From Latilactobacillus graminis DSM 20719 (GTDB lineage Bacteria > Bacillota > Bacilli > Lactobacillales > Lactobacillaceae), in contig NZ_AYZB01000009.1 in assembly GCF_001436415.1 (NCBI RefSeq), positions 1 through 64,000 on the forward strand: 64,000 nucleotides of DNA, read 5' to 3'. A program made the translations under genes and the position numbers. Below the pieces are notes generated by a model. That model had not been told where the DNA came from. It saw only the letters and a list, made by a program, of their open reading frames with translations, and did not search any database. Of the stretch, positions 18,185-26,305 are shown one piece after another. Each line of letters starts with the position of its first letter. Position 1 is the stretch's first letter.

Positions 18185-19147
18185 TTAATCGAGGGTTACA
18201 ACCACTTTACCAAAGCTATGTTGGCTTTGGAGATATTGATGAGCCGCCTGGATTTGTGCGAGGCTGAAAATCCGTGCGGGAGTGACATCAATACGATATT
18301 TTTTGATAAAGGTTAACATTTCTTGCACCTTACTGCTAGATACATCGCCAGAATAAAAGCCAGTTAGGTAGCGATTATTCGGAATATCGATAATTGGATC
18401 TAAGGCATCGATCGTCCAAACGCCACCCAGTTCGCCGGTAGCACTCAAAATTCCATACTCAGTTAGATGTTGTAATGAGTCACGGGTAGCTGCAGGTCCA
18501 ATGAGGTCAGCGATTTTATCGAATTGGCCGGACTCATTTGGGAGGGTGTTGGGTGTAGGTGTTACGAGGACATCATCGAACCCGGCTGCCAATAGTTGAT
18601 CAGATTTATTCGCAGAGCGCGTGGTCCCAGTTACGGGGATACTAGCATCATATCCTTTGATTAGTTTCATAACGGCAATACCGACACCACTAGTGGCCGC
18701 TCTGACTAAAATGTGGTCGCTTTTAGTAATCTGTAAACTTTTGAAAATTCCGAAGGCGGTATAGAAGGTTTCGGGAATCGCGGCGAGATTAGCCCAACTT
18801 AAAGTCGATTCAACTGGATAGATTTGTTCATTGGGTAGTAAGACGTATTCAGCATAGCTACCGTCAAAGGCGCGGCCCATCTCGCCCATAATTGAAATCA
18901 CTTTTTGACCAACCGGCAGTTGTTCGGGATTGGAGGATTCGGTGATCATGCCAACGGCTTCAATGCCGAGGATTCTGGGGAATTGAACCGCGGGCGACTT
19001 GCCTTCCCGCGTGAAAATTTCGGAGCGGTTAATGCCAAAACCCATCACTTTAACGAGTGACCAACCTGGTTTAATTACTGGTTTCAAAACGTCGGTATAT
19101 GTGAGGACTTCTGGTCCACCAGACTTTGAGACAATGATTGCTTTCAT
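18185..19147 (-). CDS. Zinc-independent alcohol dehydrogenase / quinone oxidoreductase-like protein (MDR superfamily)
   Basis: The protein has 320 residues. The N-terminal GroES-like fold has GFGINRSEIFTREGKSP and LGIEAVGMI. The Rossmann segment is VRAATSGVGIAVMKLIKGY, the nucleotide-binding AxxGxG variant of quinone oxidoreductases. The Cys ligands of zinc-type members are absent. It probably reduces quinones or enones with NAD(P)H; the substrate is unknown. The ATG at 19147 has GGAGG 9 nt upstream. A decayed LysR fragment next to it may once have been its regulator. Confidence 0.85.
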   Translation of the reverse strand: MKAIIVSKSGGPEVLTYTDVLKPVIKPGWSLVKVMGFGINRSEIFTREGKSPAVQFPRILGIEAVGMITESSNPEQLPVGQKVISIMGEMGRAFDGSYAEYVLLPNEQIYPVESTLSWANLAAIPETFYTAFGIFKSLQITKSDHILVRAATSGVGIAVMKLIKGYDASIPVTGTTRSANKSDQLLAAGFDDVLVTPTPNTLPNESGQFDKIADLIGPAATRDSLQHLTEYGILSATGELGGVWTIDALDPIIDIPNNRYLTGFYSGDVSSSKVQEMLTFIKKYRIDVTPARIFSLAQIQAAHQYLQSQHSFGKVVVTLD

Positions 19148-19221
19148 CAAAAATTTCCTCCAATGTACATATAATAGTTAATTTCATTCTAAAGCTTTTG
19201 TTTGTTAATTCATACAGATAA

Positions 19222-19402
19222 TTATGCAGGCCAGTTTGCGCTAATCGCATCAATGAGCAGTAATAGCTGACGCTTTGGGCTTTTCAAATAATTGACATAA
19301 ATTGGCATTTTAGCTTGCGGATCACTAATTGGGACCGTGATTCGGTCTAATTGCTACGGTGATAGCTGCTTAAAAAAACATCTTTTTGGGAGCGATTGGA
19401 AG
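19222..19402 (-). pseudogene. C-terminal fragment of a LysR-family regulator
   Basis: On the minus strand the frame ending at 19222 reads QLDRITVPISDPQAK, then MPIYVNYLKSPKRQ, then LLLLIDAISANWPA, typical of the last part of LysR effector domains. A TAG interrupts it just upstream (LSP-stop-QLD), and the IS30-like element abuts the 5' side at 19403. The DNA-binding half is absent from this window. It probably regulated the neighbouring oxidoreductase. Confidence 0.6.
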
Positions 19403-19976
19403 CTTGAATTTACACTTTAAGTGCAACAAAAAACGCATAATTAAAATCCTGTAAAATGGTGTTTGCGAAGACAGCCACTGGAGGAGATTAATTATGAGAC
19501 ACGGTGGTCTCCCAATTAATATTATTGCTGACAAGATTCACAGAAGTCCAGCAACCCTTTCGAGAGAACTGAAGCGAAATAACCCGATATACTCGCCTTC
19601 TAAAGCTCAAAGACGTTATCAGAATTGTAAAACAAGCTGCGGCCGTAAGACCAACAAGAAAAGCTCTGAACCAATTACTCGAGCTATTACAGAATTATTA
19701 AAAGTATTACCTCAAAATACAGTCAGATTACTAGTGAATTTAAAGCAGAATTTTATTTTCCCAATTCGCACGCTCCGGCAGAGAGGTACAAGTGAGAATA
19801 TAAATGGTTTAATTCGCGAATATTTACCTAAAGCAGCGGATATCGATCCGTTAGATGATGACTATCTTCGTGAATTGACAGAAAAACTAAATAAGCGACC
19901 CAGAAAATGTTTAGATTGGAAAACACCGTACGAGATTTTTTTTCAGAAAGTATCGCACTTAATTTGACAATTCAAG
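19403..19976 (+). mobile_element. Internally deleted IS30-family element with imperfect terminal inverted repeats
   Basis: The left end (CTTGAATTTACACTTTAAGTGC, 19403) and the right end (GCACTTAATTTGACAATTCAAG, to 19976) are imperfect inverted repeats. Inside is a shortened IS30 transposase. At about 574 bp it is roughly half a full IS30 element. It cannot move on its own unless a related transposase acts in trans. It abuts the broken LysR gene. Confidence 0.7.
19494..19967 (+). pseudogene. IS30-family transposase, internal deletion
   Basis: The 157-residue frame joins the IS30 N-terminal helix-turn-helix (LPINIIADKIHRSPATLSREL, then YSPSKAQRRY) to the C-terminal end (RGTSENINGLIREYLPK, then LNKRPRKCLDWKTPYEIF). 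The central region with the first two catalytic Asp residues is missing; only the Glu-containing ENINGLIRE block remains. The deletion kept the frame open but destroys catalysis. Confidence 0.8.
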
Positions 19977-20022
19977 ATCCACAAATAGGCTATCCCTTCA
20001 CAGGGATAGCCTATTTGTGGAT
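19977..20022 (-). terminator. 20-bp perfect hairpin downstream of larR
   Basis: ATCCACAAATAGGCTATCCC pairs perfectly with its complement across TTCACA. It begins at the base after the IS30 right end and lies 47 nt beyond the larR stop. It lacks a clear T run, so it may be a terminator for larR or an unrelated repeat. Confidence 0.5.
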
Positions 20023-20069
20023 GCAAAAACGGTATTAGCTGAGCAAATGATAAAAAACGGAGTTGATGA

Positions 20070-20756
20070 TTAGTAGGCAATGTAGTCATCCAATTTATGA
20101 CTATTTGTAATAATAATCCGTCTTTTATTTTGGTCGCTAGTATCAAACGCAATCACGTTTTCGGTTTTTAATTTGCGGAGCATGCGACTAACACTAGTAT
20201 AGTTGGCGATACTACAAAAACCGGCAAGATCTTCATTGGTAACGTTGAAATCAATTAGGATGGATGAGCTATTAGGCACAGGCACACCGAAATTTATGGA
20301 CATTTCGCGCAAAAAGCTTGCTAGGGCCCCAACTCGGCCATTCATTGTCAGTCGTTGCAGCCGCGAGAGGGCTTCAGATAGACGGTGACGGTAATATTGC
20401 TTAATATAATTTTGCAGTTGCGGATCATGGTTGACGTAGTGCCAGAATTTAACACGATTAATCTGATAAAAAGTAGCTATGTTAGATTCAATTCGTACAT
20501 TGAAAGGCTGTTCGTCATATTGGAGTGCTTCGTCATGGAGTAAAGAAATGACGTCAGGTTGATTGATGTAGGAGATATTGAATTCACGCCCGTCTTGTAA
20601 AATAACGGATGTCTTAATGGTACCTTCCTTTAAAATAAAGACGTTGGCGTCTTTTAATCCGTGGAAAGTTAAATAGGTATGATAATCCTTGGTAATAATC
20701 GGAATTTTTTTATCTTTTAAAAAATGTACGAGATAATCTGTTTCTTGATTAGACAA
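20070..20756 (-). CDS. larR: Crp-Fnr family regulator of the lactate racemase genes
   Basis: The protein has 228 residues. It has an N-terminal cyclic-nucleotide-binding-like beta-barrel (NVFILKEGTIKTSVILQDGREFNISYI) and a C-terminal winged helix (VTNEDLAGFCSIANYTSVSRMLRKLKTENVI). It lacks the Cys cluster of oxygen-sensing FNR. It is divergent from larA. In L. plantarum, LarR activates lar in response to L-lactate and is antagonised by D-lactate; the same role is inferred here. A 12-bp inverted repeat between larR and larA is the likely site. Confidence 0.88.
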   Translation of the reverse strand: MSNQETDYLVHFLKDKKIPIITKDYHTYLTFHGLKDANVFILKEGTIKTSVILQDGREFNISYINQPDVISLLHDEALQYDEQPFNVRIESNIATFYQINRVKFWHYVNHDPQLQNYIKQYYRHRLSEALSRLQRLTMNGRVGALASFLREMSINFGVPVPNSSSILIDFNVTNEDLAGFCSIANYTSVSRMLRKLKTENVIAFDTSDQNKRRIIITNSHKLDDYIAY

Positions 20757-20800
20757 ATAATTCGCCTCCTGGTTACACTCTATTAACGCATGGTTTTAGA

Positions 20801-20832
20801 CAATTGGCATTACCAAATGATAATGCCAATTG
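20801..20832 (+). promoter_or_regulatory. Inverted repeat between larR and larA, candidate LarR operator
   Basis: CAATTGGCATTA and TAATGCCAATTG form a perfect 12-bp inverted repeat separated by CCAAATGA. It is the only strong dyad in the 219-bp divergent gap. It lies 45 nt from the larR start and about 100 nt from the larA coding region. Confidence 0.65.
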
Positions 20833-20975
20833 ATTATAGCATTTTCTTTTTACTTTTATTAGGGGGAAATGGCAAGTTATTCAGGTTACTAAAGGATTAA
20901 TATGTGATTGTTGTAAAAGAAAGTAAGAAAGAGTGATGGCGTATCGTCGAAATAAAATTACCATATGATAAATCT

Positions 20976-22220
20976 GTGTTAACCGCCGAGATTCAAGCGA
21001 AAAATTTTGTGGGATCTTTAGTGTCAAAAGCGGCTACATATCAAGCAACAATGTCAGAAAAAGAATTGGTTGAGGAGTCATTAGCACATCCAATTGGCAG
21101 CGAATCATTAACAACGCTGGCTAAGGGCAAAAAGAATATTGTGATTATTAGTTCAGACCATACGCGACCTGTTCCATCACACATCATTACACCAATTCTG
21201 TTAAAACATTTAAAAGCGGTGGCACCCGATGCACGAATTCGGATTTTGATCGCAACCGGCTTTCATCGGCCATCAACACATGCAGAATTAGTTGCGAAAT
21301 ATGGGGCTGAGATTGTTGCTAACGAAGAAATCGTGATGCACTTTTCAGAAAAAGATGAAGATATGGTTAAAATTGGTAAACTCCCCTCAGGTGGCGATTT
21401 AATCATTAATAAAGTCGCGGCTGAAGCCGATTTATTAATTTCAGAGGGGTTTATTGAATCGCACTTCTTTGCCGGTTTTTCAGGTGGACGCAAATCAGTG
21501 TTACCTGGGATTTCGTCCTATAAAACAATTATGGCGAATCATTCTGGTGAATTTATTAATGATCATCATTCAAGAACCGGTAATTTAGACCATAATTTGA
21601 TTCATGAAGATATGGTCTATGCCGCCAGAAAGGCAAACTTACAATTTATTTTGAACGTTGTGTTAGATGAAGAAAAACAAATCATCGGTTCTTTTGCTGG
21701 TGATTTAGAATTAGCACACAAAAAAGGAACTGAATTTGTCTCCGAGTTAGCAGGTGTCAAGGCGATTAAGAGTCCGATTACAATTGCCACGAACAGTGGC
21801 TATCCGCTAGATCAAAATATTTATCAAGCGGTTAAAGGGATGACTGCAGCAGAAGCCAGCAATGCTGAAGGCGGTACGATTATTATGGTTGCCGGATGTC
21901 GCGATGGCCATGGTGGCGAAGGTTTTTATCATAATTTAGCTGATGTTGATGATCCCAAAGCTTTTTTGGAAAAAGCGATTCATACGCCACGGTTAAAAAC
22001 GATTCCGGATCAATGGACAGCGCAAATCTTTGCCCGTATTTTAGTCCATCATCATGTGATTTTAGTCTCTGACCTAGTAGAGCCTAAATTAGTGACTGAC
22101 ATGCATATGACATTGGCCACTACGATTGATGAAGCATTGAAACTAGCTTACGCAAGAGAAGGGGCTTTGGCGAAAGTTACAGTGATTCCAGATGGTCTTG
22201 GCGTCATTGTGGAGGATTAA
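20976..22220 (+). CDS. larA: Nickel-pincer lactate racemase, N-terminus disturbed by an apparent 1-nt insertion
   Basis: LarA interconverts D- and L-lactate using a Ni-pincer nucleotide cofactor bound to Lys. Visible motifs are SSDHTRPVPSHI, ATGFHRPSTH, GFSGGRKSVLPG (cofactor Lys) and ANHSGEF (catalytic His). The family N-terminus continues upstream in frame (VEIKLPYDKS before the GTG at 20976), but no ATG, GTG or TTG precedes it. An ATG at 20936 is 1 nt out of frame: removing the T at 20942 would give M-A-I-V-E-I-K-L-P. Either the gene starts at GTG 20976 and lacks about 15 residues, or it is frameshifted, or there is a sequence error. The C-terminus is normal. Confidence 0.9.
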   Translation: MLTAEIQAKNFVGSLVSKAATYQATMSEKELVEESLAHPIGSESLTTLAKGKKNIVIISSDHTRPVPSHIITPILLKHLKAVAPDARIRILIATGFHRPSTHAELVAKYGAEIVANEEIVMHFSEKDEDMVKIGKLPSGGDLIINKVAAEADLLISEGFIESHFFAGFSGGRKSVLPGISSYKTIMANHSGEFINDHHSRTGNLDHNLIHEDMVYAARKANLQFILNVVLDEEKQIIGSFAGDLELAHKKGTEFVSELAGVKAIKSPITIATNSGYPLDQNIYQAVKGMTAAEASNAEGGTIIMVAGCRDGHGGEGFYHNLADVDDPKAFLEKAIHTPRLKTIPDQWTAQIFARILVHHHVILVSDLVEPKLVTDMHMTLATTIDEALKLAYAREGALAKVTVIPDGLGVIVED

Positions 22221-22225
22221 TAAAA

Positions 22226-22981
22226 ATGATAAATAATAACTTAGAATTTTTAAAACAGGTGGCAAAGCATGAATTAACGCCTGAGCAAGCGATTGGCAAA
22301 TTACAAGTTGAAGATGCTGAATTAGCATATGCAAAGGTTGATCTGGCACGGCAAGCCAGAACCGGTTATCCGGAAGTCATTTATGGTGAAAATAAAACGG
22401 CTAAGCAAGTTATTGCGATCATTAAACGGCTACAAGCTGAGCAACAACCAGTTTTAGCCACGCGAATCGGCGCTACTAAAGCAGAACAAGTGCAAGCAGC
22501 AATCCCAGTGCTCCATTATCACGAGCAAGCACGGCTATTAAGTTTATCAGTTGATAAAGGCTCGGCGATCGGAGAAATTGCAATTGTCACCGCGGGAACG
22601 TCAGACTTAAACGTTGCGGAAGAAGCTGCAGTGACGGCTGAGTTCTTTGGAAATCAGGTCACGCGAATTTATGATGTGGGGGTTGCTGGGATTCACCGAT
22701 TATTTAAGCAACTACCTGCAATTCGCCGGGCAAATGTAGTGATTGTGATTGCTGGGATGGAAGGGGCTTTGGTCAGTGTGGTGGGTGGCTTAATTAGTCA
22801 GCCAATCATTGCTGTGCCAACCAGTGTTGGTTATGGCAGCCATCTAAATGGCCTAACACCATTACTAGCCATGCTCAATAGTTGCGCGGCCGGAGTAAGT
22901 GTCGTTAATATTGATAATGGTTTTGGAGCTGGCTATAACGCAAGTATGATTAATCATTTAGCACAGGGGGCTAACCAATGA
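22226..22981 (+). CDS. larB: Pyridinium-3,5-biscarboxylic acid mononucleotide synthase LarB
   Basis: First step of nickel-pincer cofactor synthesis: it carboxylates the pyridinium ring of NaAD and cleaves the dinucleotide to give P2CMN. The 251-residue protein ends in an AIR-carboxylase (PurE)-like domain (VTAGTSDLNVAEEAAVTAEFFG, VIAGMEGALVSVVGGL, VPTSVGYG). It starts 5 nt after larA and overlaps larC by 4 nt (ATGA), so it is translated with its neighbours. Confidence 0.94.
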   Translation: MINNNLEFLKQVAKHELTPEQAIGKLQVEDAELAYAKVDLARQARTGYPEVIYGENKTAKQVIAIIKRLQAEQQPVLATRIGATKAEQVQAAIPVLHYHEQARLLSLSVDKGSAIGEIAIVTAGTSDLNVAEEAAVTAEFFGNQVTRIYDVGVAGIHRLFKQLPAIRRANVVIVIAGMEGALVSVVGGLISQPIIAVPTSVGYGSHLNGLTPLLAMLNSCAAGVSVVNIDNGFGAGYNASMINHLAQGANQ

Positions 22982-24204
22982 AGACCCTCGTCTTAAACGC
23001 GTTTTCAGGGATTAGCGGCGACATGTTTTTAGGCGCCTTATGTGCAGTGGGCTTATCCAAAGAAGCGTTGGAAACAGAATTGGAAAAACTGGGATTACAT
23101 GGTTATCAGCTTGAAGTTCAAGAAAAAACATGCTCCAGTATTCAAGGTATCAGTTTTGAAGTGCATTTAGCACAGCATCAGCTCAAGGATATTGGGATTT
23201 TAGAAGGTCACCACCAGCATGGGCGCAATTTTCACGAGATTCAGGGAATCATTGAAGATAGTGCTTTAAGTCCAACTGTTAAAAAGAATGCTCTTGCTCT
23301 TTTTACGCAAGTGGCGGAGGCCGAAGCGGTTGTGCATCGTCAATCAGTGGCGGAGGTCCAATTTCACGAGGTTGGTGCGCTAGATTCAATTATCGATTTA
23401 ATCGGCGCAGCAATTGGTTTAGATTTATTAGGCATTGATCAGATGATTGTTAACGAATTAACCGACGGTAGTGGGACAATTAAGATTGCCCACGGTGTTG
23501 TCCCAGTTCCGGTTCCAGCTGTGGCGCAAATGCAAGTCGGTACTCAGATTCCAATTCGCCAACGGTTTGACGTAAAAACCGAACTAATTACGCCGACTGG
23601 GATGGCCATCGTAAAATGTTTAGCGAATGCCTATGATCGTTCTGTTACGGGCGTACTTGAAAAGGTTGGTTATGGCTTTGGTCAGCGGGAAACCGGGAGT
23701 TTAAACGCTTTAAGAGCCAGTCTTTATAATTCACTGCTTAGTCAGCAAGATGTTACTCAGGAACAAGATCAAGTGATGTTGCTAGCAACGAATATTGATG
23801 ATATGACGGGGGAACAATTGGCGGATGTAGTAACAGAAATGATAACGCTAGGCGCTAAAGATGCATGGGTTGAACCGATCTTGATGAAAAAAGGACGCCC
23901 TGCCTACAAGCTTTGCATCTTAATTGACTTGCAGCAGCAAGCAGCCGTCGAACGGGCTCTCTTTACCAATACTTCAGTGATCGGCGTTCGGCATCAATTG
24001 ATGAAGCGCACGGTGATGCAAAGAAATATTAAACAGGTATCTACGCGCTATGGGAGTGTTCATCTGAAAGCATTGCGGTATCAAGGCGTTGAAAAAGTAA
24101 CGTTCGAACATGCTGAATTGCACGAGTTAGCAGTCACCCATCAAATCTCTATTAACGAAATTCAAAACAATATTTTAACCGATATTAAGGAGCAGGATAT
24201 ATAA
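22978..24204 (+). CDS. larC: Nickel insertase LarC, single uninterrupted frame
   Basis: LarC inserts nickel into the pincer nucleotide in a CTP-dependent reaction. The 408-residue frame covers both parts known as LarC1 and LarC2 in L. plantarum, where they are joined by programmed frameshifting. N-terminal motifs are NAFSGISGDMFLGAL, the His-rich EGHHQHGRNFHEI and VQFHEVGALDSIIDL. The C-terminal part has TNIDDMTGEQLADV and WVEPILMKKGRPAYKL. It overlaps larB by 4 nt and larE by 1 nt. Confidence 0.94.
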   Translation: MKTLVLNAFSGISGDMFLGALCAVGLSKEALETELEKLGLHGYQLEVQEKTCSSIQGISFEVHLAQHQLKDIGILEGHHQHGRNFHEIQGIIEDSALSPTVKKNALALFTQVAEAEAVVHRQSVAEVQFHEVGALDSIIDLIGAAIGLDLLGIDQMIVNELTDGSGTIKIAHGVVPVPVPAVAQMQVGTQIPIRQRFDVKTELITPTGMAIVKCLANAYDRSVTGVLEKVGYGFGQRETGSLNALRASLYNSLLSQQDVTQEQDQVMLLATNIDDMTGEQLADVVTEMITLGAKDAWVEPILMKKGRPAYKLCILIDLQQQAAVERALFTNTSVIGVRHQLMKRTVMQRNIKQVSTRYGSVHLKALRYQGVEKVTFEHAELHELAVTHQISINEIQNNILTDIKEQDI

Positions 24205-25034
24205 TGATGAATGAAAAAGAAAAGAAATTACGGGCTAAACTAGCCGAATATCAACAAGTGATTGTTGGATTTTCAGGCGGTATTGATTCGACAGTCGTAT
24301 TAGCTGAGGCTGTTCAAGTCTTAGGTCGCGAGAATGTTTTAGCAGTAGTTGCTAATTCTGAATTATTTGCAGATGCTGAATATGAACGTGCTGTTGCATT
24401 AGCTAAAGAACTCGGTGTAGCTGTTGAAGGCGTTCGCCTAGATTACTTAAGTGAAACAGACATTGCCAATAATACTCCTAATTCGTGGTACGCCATGAAA
24501 AAAATATTTTACCAAGCTTTAAATCAAATTGCCGCCCAACACAAGGATGCCGTTGTTTTAGACGGGATGATTATGGATGACGTTAGTGATTTCCGGCCTG
24601 GGTTACGAGCACGTGATGAAGAAGGTGCTATTTCAGTCTTACAACAAGCGGATTTATACAAAGATGAGGTCCGTCAAATAGCGCAAAAATTAAACTTAAC
24701 CAACTGGAATAAAGTTGCATCATGTTCTGTCTCATCTAGATTTCCGTATTATACAGAGTTAACCTCCGAAAAAATTAAAAAAGTTATGACTGCTGAAGCA
24801 TATCTGCGCTCAATTGGATACTTAACGGTACGCGTACGTGTCTATAATGATATTGCTGACATCGAAGTGCCGATTGAACAATTAAGTTCATTGGTGGCAC
24901 AAAGCACAACTGTCTTCCAAAAACTTCAAGCAATTGGTTATCAACATGTAACCCTTGATTTGCAAGGCTTTGAAAGCGGTAGAATGAACCAAACATTATC
25001 AGAAACTGAAAAAAGCAGGGCATTAGTCGGATAA
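24204..25034 (+). CDS. larE: Sacrificial sulfur transferase LarE
   Basis: LarE adenylates the carboxylates of P2CMN and donates sulfur to form the dithio pincer ligand. The protein has 276 residues: an N-terminal PP-loop (GFSGGIDSTVV) and a C-terminal region with VASCSVSSRFPY. Cys174 there corresponds to the sacrificial Cys176 of L. plantarum LarE, so it belongs to the single-Cys type. A strong terminator follows. No larD (lactate/glycerol channel) is present in this operon. Confidence 0.94.
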   Translation: MMNEKEKKLRAKLAEYQQVIVGFSGGIDSTVVLAEAVQVLGRENVLAVVANSELFADAEYERAVALAKELGVAVEGVRLDYLSETDIANNTPNSWYAMKKIFYQALNQIAAQHKDAVVLDGMIMDDVSDFRPGLRARDEEGAISVLQQADLYKDEVRQIAQKLNLTNWNKVASCSVSSRFPYYTELTSEKIKKVMTAEAYLRSIGYLTVRVRVYNDIADIEVPIEQLSSLVAQSTTVFQKLQAIGYQHVTLDLQGFESGRMNQTLSETEKSRALVG

Positions 25035-25063
25035 AAAATTGCAATCATTGGTAGGCTAAAATT

Positions 25064-25104
25064 AAAAAAACCTGTTAAGCTAATTTAGCTTAACAGGTTT
25101 TTTT
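25064..25104 (+). terminator. Bidirectional terminator between larE and add
   Basis: AAACCTGTTAAGCTAA pairs with TTAGCTTAACAGGTTT and is flanked by A and T tracts. It serves both convergent genes. Confidence 0.92.
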
Positions 25105-25110
25105 AGCGGA

Positions 25111-26136
25111 CTATTTTTTAAAATAATCGGCTACATAGGTATCTATTTCAGCGAGGTAGACCTGCTTTTGGGCATCACTAATCCAGGCTGTTTCAAATGA
25201 GTTTTTGGCGAACTGAACGATTTGTTCAATCGTTAAACCATTCTTAACGGCGATTGCTGCGTAGTTATCGTTGATGTAACCGCCGAAGTATGCTGGATCG
25301 TCGGAATTAATTGACACTTTAACATTGTGATCCATTAATTGGAGAATTTCCTGATCTTGCATATCATCAGCAACAAGACGGTTAGAGAGTGGGCATGCAG
25401 TGAGACCGATTCTAAGTTGGGCGACCCAATCAACTAAGTCTGGATTTTCAACAATATTGGTTCCGTGATCGAGGCGTTCAACACGGATGATTTCAAGTGC
25501 CTGTTGAATATGTTGAATAGCATCAACTTGATCAATATCAGCGTGCATAGTAATTCGATAACCTTGGGCCACTGCCTCGCCATATTCTCGAAGAAACTTC
25601 AATGGTGGGTTGTGATGTTCATCGGAGTCCAACCCGATGCCGAGAATTTTGGTTTGGTAAGGTTTGGCAATTGCCAACAGTTGACGTGCTGATTCTGCGG
25701 AAAGGTCACGGAGAAAACACATAATTAAATGGGCATCAAGATTGAATGCATGAGCATCGGTACAGGCACGATGAAAGCCATTCACAACGGTCTCGAAAGC
25801 AATCCCCCGTGCCATATGGGCTTGAGGATCGAAGAATAGTTCAGCATAGCGGACATTTTCCTGGTGTGCTTTTTGTAAATAAGTAAAAGCGAGATGATAG
25901 AAATCATCTTCTGTTTGTAAGACGTCCATAGCAGGGTAATAAACCGCTAGAAATGATGCGAGTGAGTCAAATTGGTAACTTGCTCGAATTTCAGCAATTG
26001 TACTTTGGCCAATGTCAATACCGTTTTTTTGCGCAAGCGCTAATTTAAGTTCAGGCTCGAGGGTGCCTTCCAAATGAAGATGTAATTCTGCTTTAGGTAA
26101 ACCATTAATAAACTCGCGTGTCGCCAATTGCGTCAT
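25111..26136 (-). CDS. add: Adenosine deaminase
   Basis: It deaminates adenosine to inosine. Metal and catalytic motifs are LHLHLEG near the N-terminus, GIGLDSDEH, TMHADI, DHGTNI and SINSDDPAYFGGY. The 341-residue length is typical. AGGAGG lies upstream of the ATG at 26136. It is divergent from the purine permease and adenine deaminase genes, forming a purine salvage group. Together with rbs it fits growth on nucleosides. Confidence 0.93.
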   Translation of the reverse strand: MTQLATREFINGLPKAELHLHLEGTLEPELKLALAQKNGIDIGQSTIAEIRASYQFDSLASFLAVYYPAMDVLQTEDDFYHLAFTYLQKAHQENVRYAELFFDPQAHMARGIAFETVVNGFHRACTDAHAFNLDAHLIMCFLRDLSAESARQLLAIAKPYQTKILGIGLDSDEHHNPPLKFLREYGEAVAQGYRITMHADIDQVDAIQHIQQALEIIRVERLDHGTNIVENPDLVDWVAQLRIGLTACPLSNRLVADDMQDQEILQLMDHNVKVSINSDDPAYFGGYINDNYAAIAVKNGLTIEQIVQFAKNSFETAWISDAQKQVYLAEIDTYVADYFKK

Positions 26137-26305
26137 AAAAATCTGCCTCCTAGTGAATTAATAACGTGATCCTAGCATAGCCTAAAAAAATTTAGATTTC
26201 AAGCTAAAAACGAACTATTTTAATTAATTATACAAAAATGTTCTTGAATAATCAGATTTAATTTGCCATACTAGTGTTATTAACGATGGACGGGAGTGAT
26301 TGGGA

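Noticed and set aside
18064..18267. A 67-residue plus-strand open frame
   Set aside because: It runs into the 3' end of the oxidoreductase gene on the other strand, has no ribosome site and no recognisable domain; a shadow.
20936..20968. A separate leader peptide (ATG at 20936, 10 codons) before larA
   Set aside because: Its codons shifted by one base give the conserved larA N-terminus, so a frameshift explains it better than a leader peptide.
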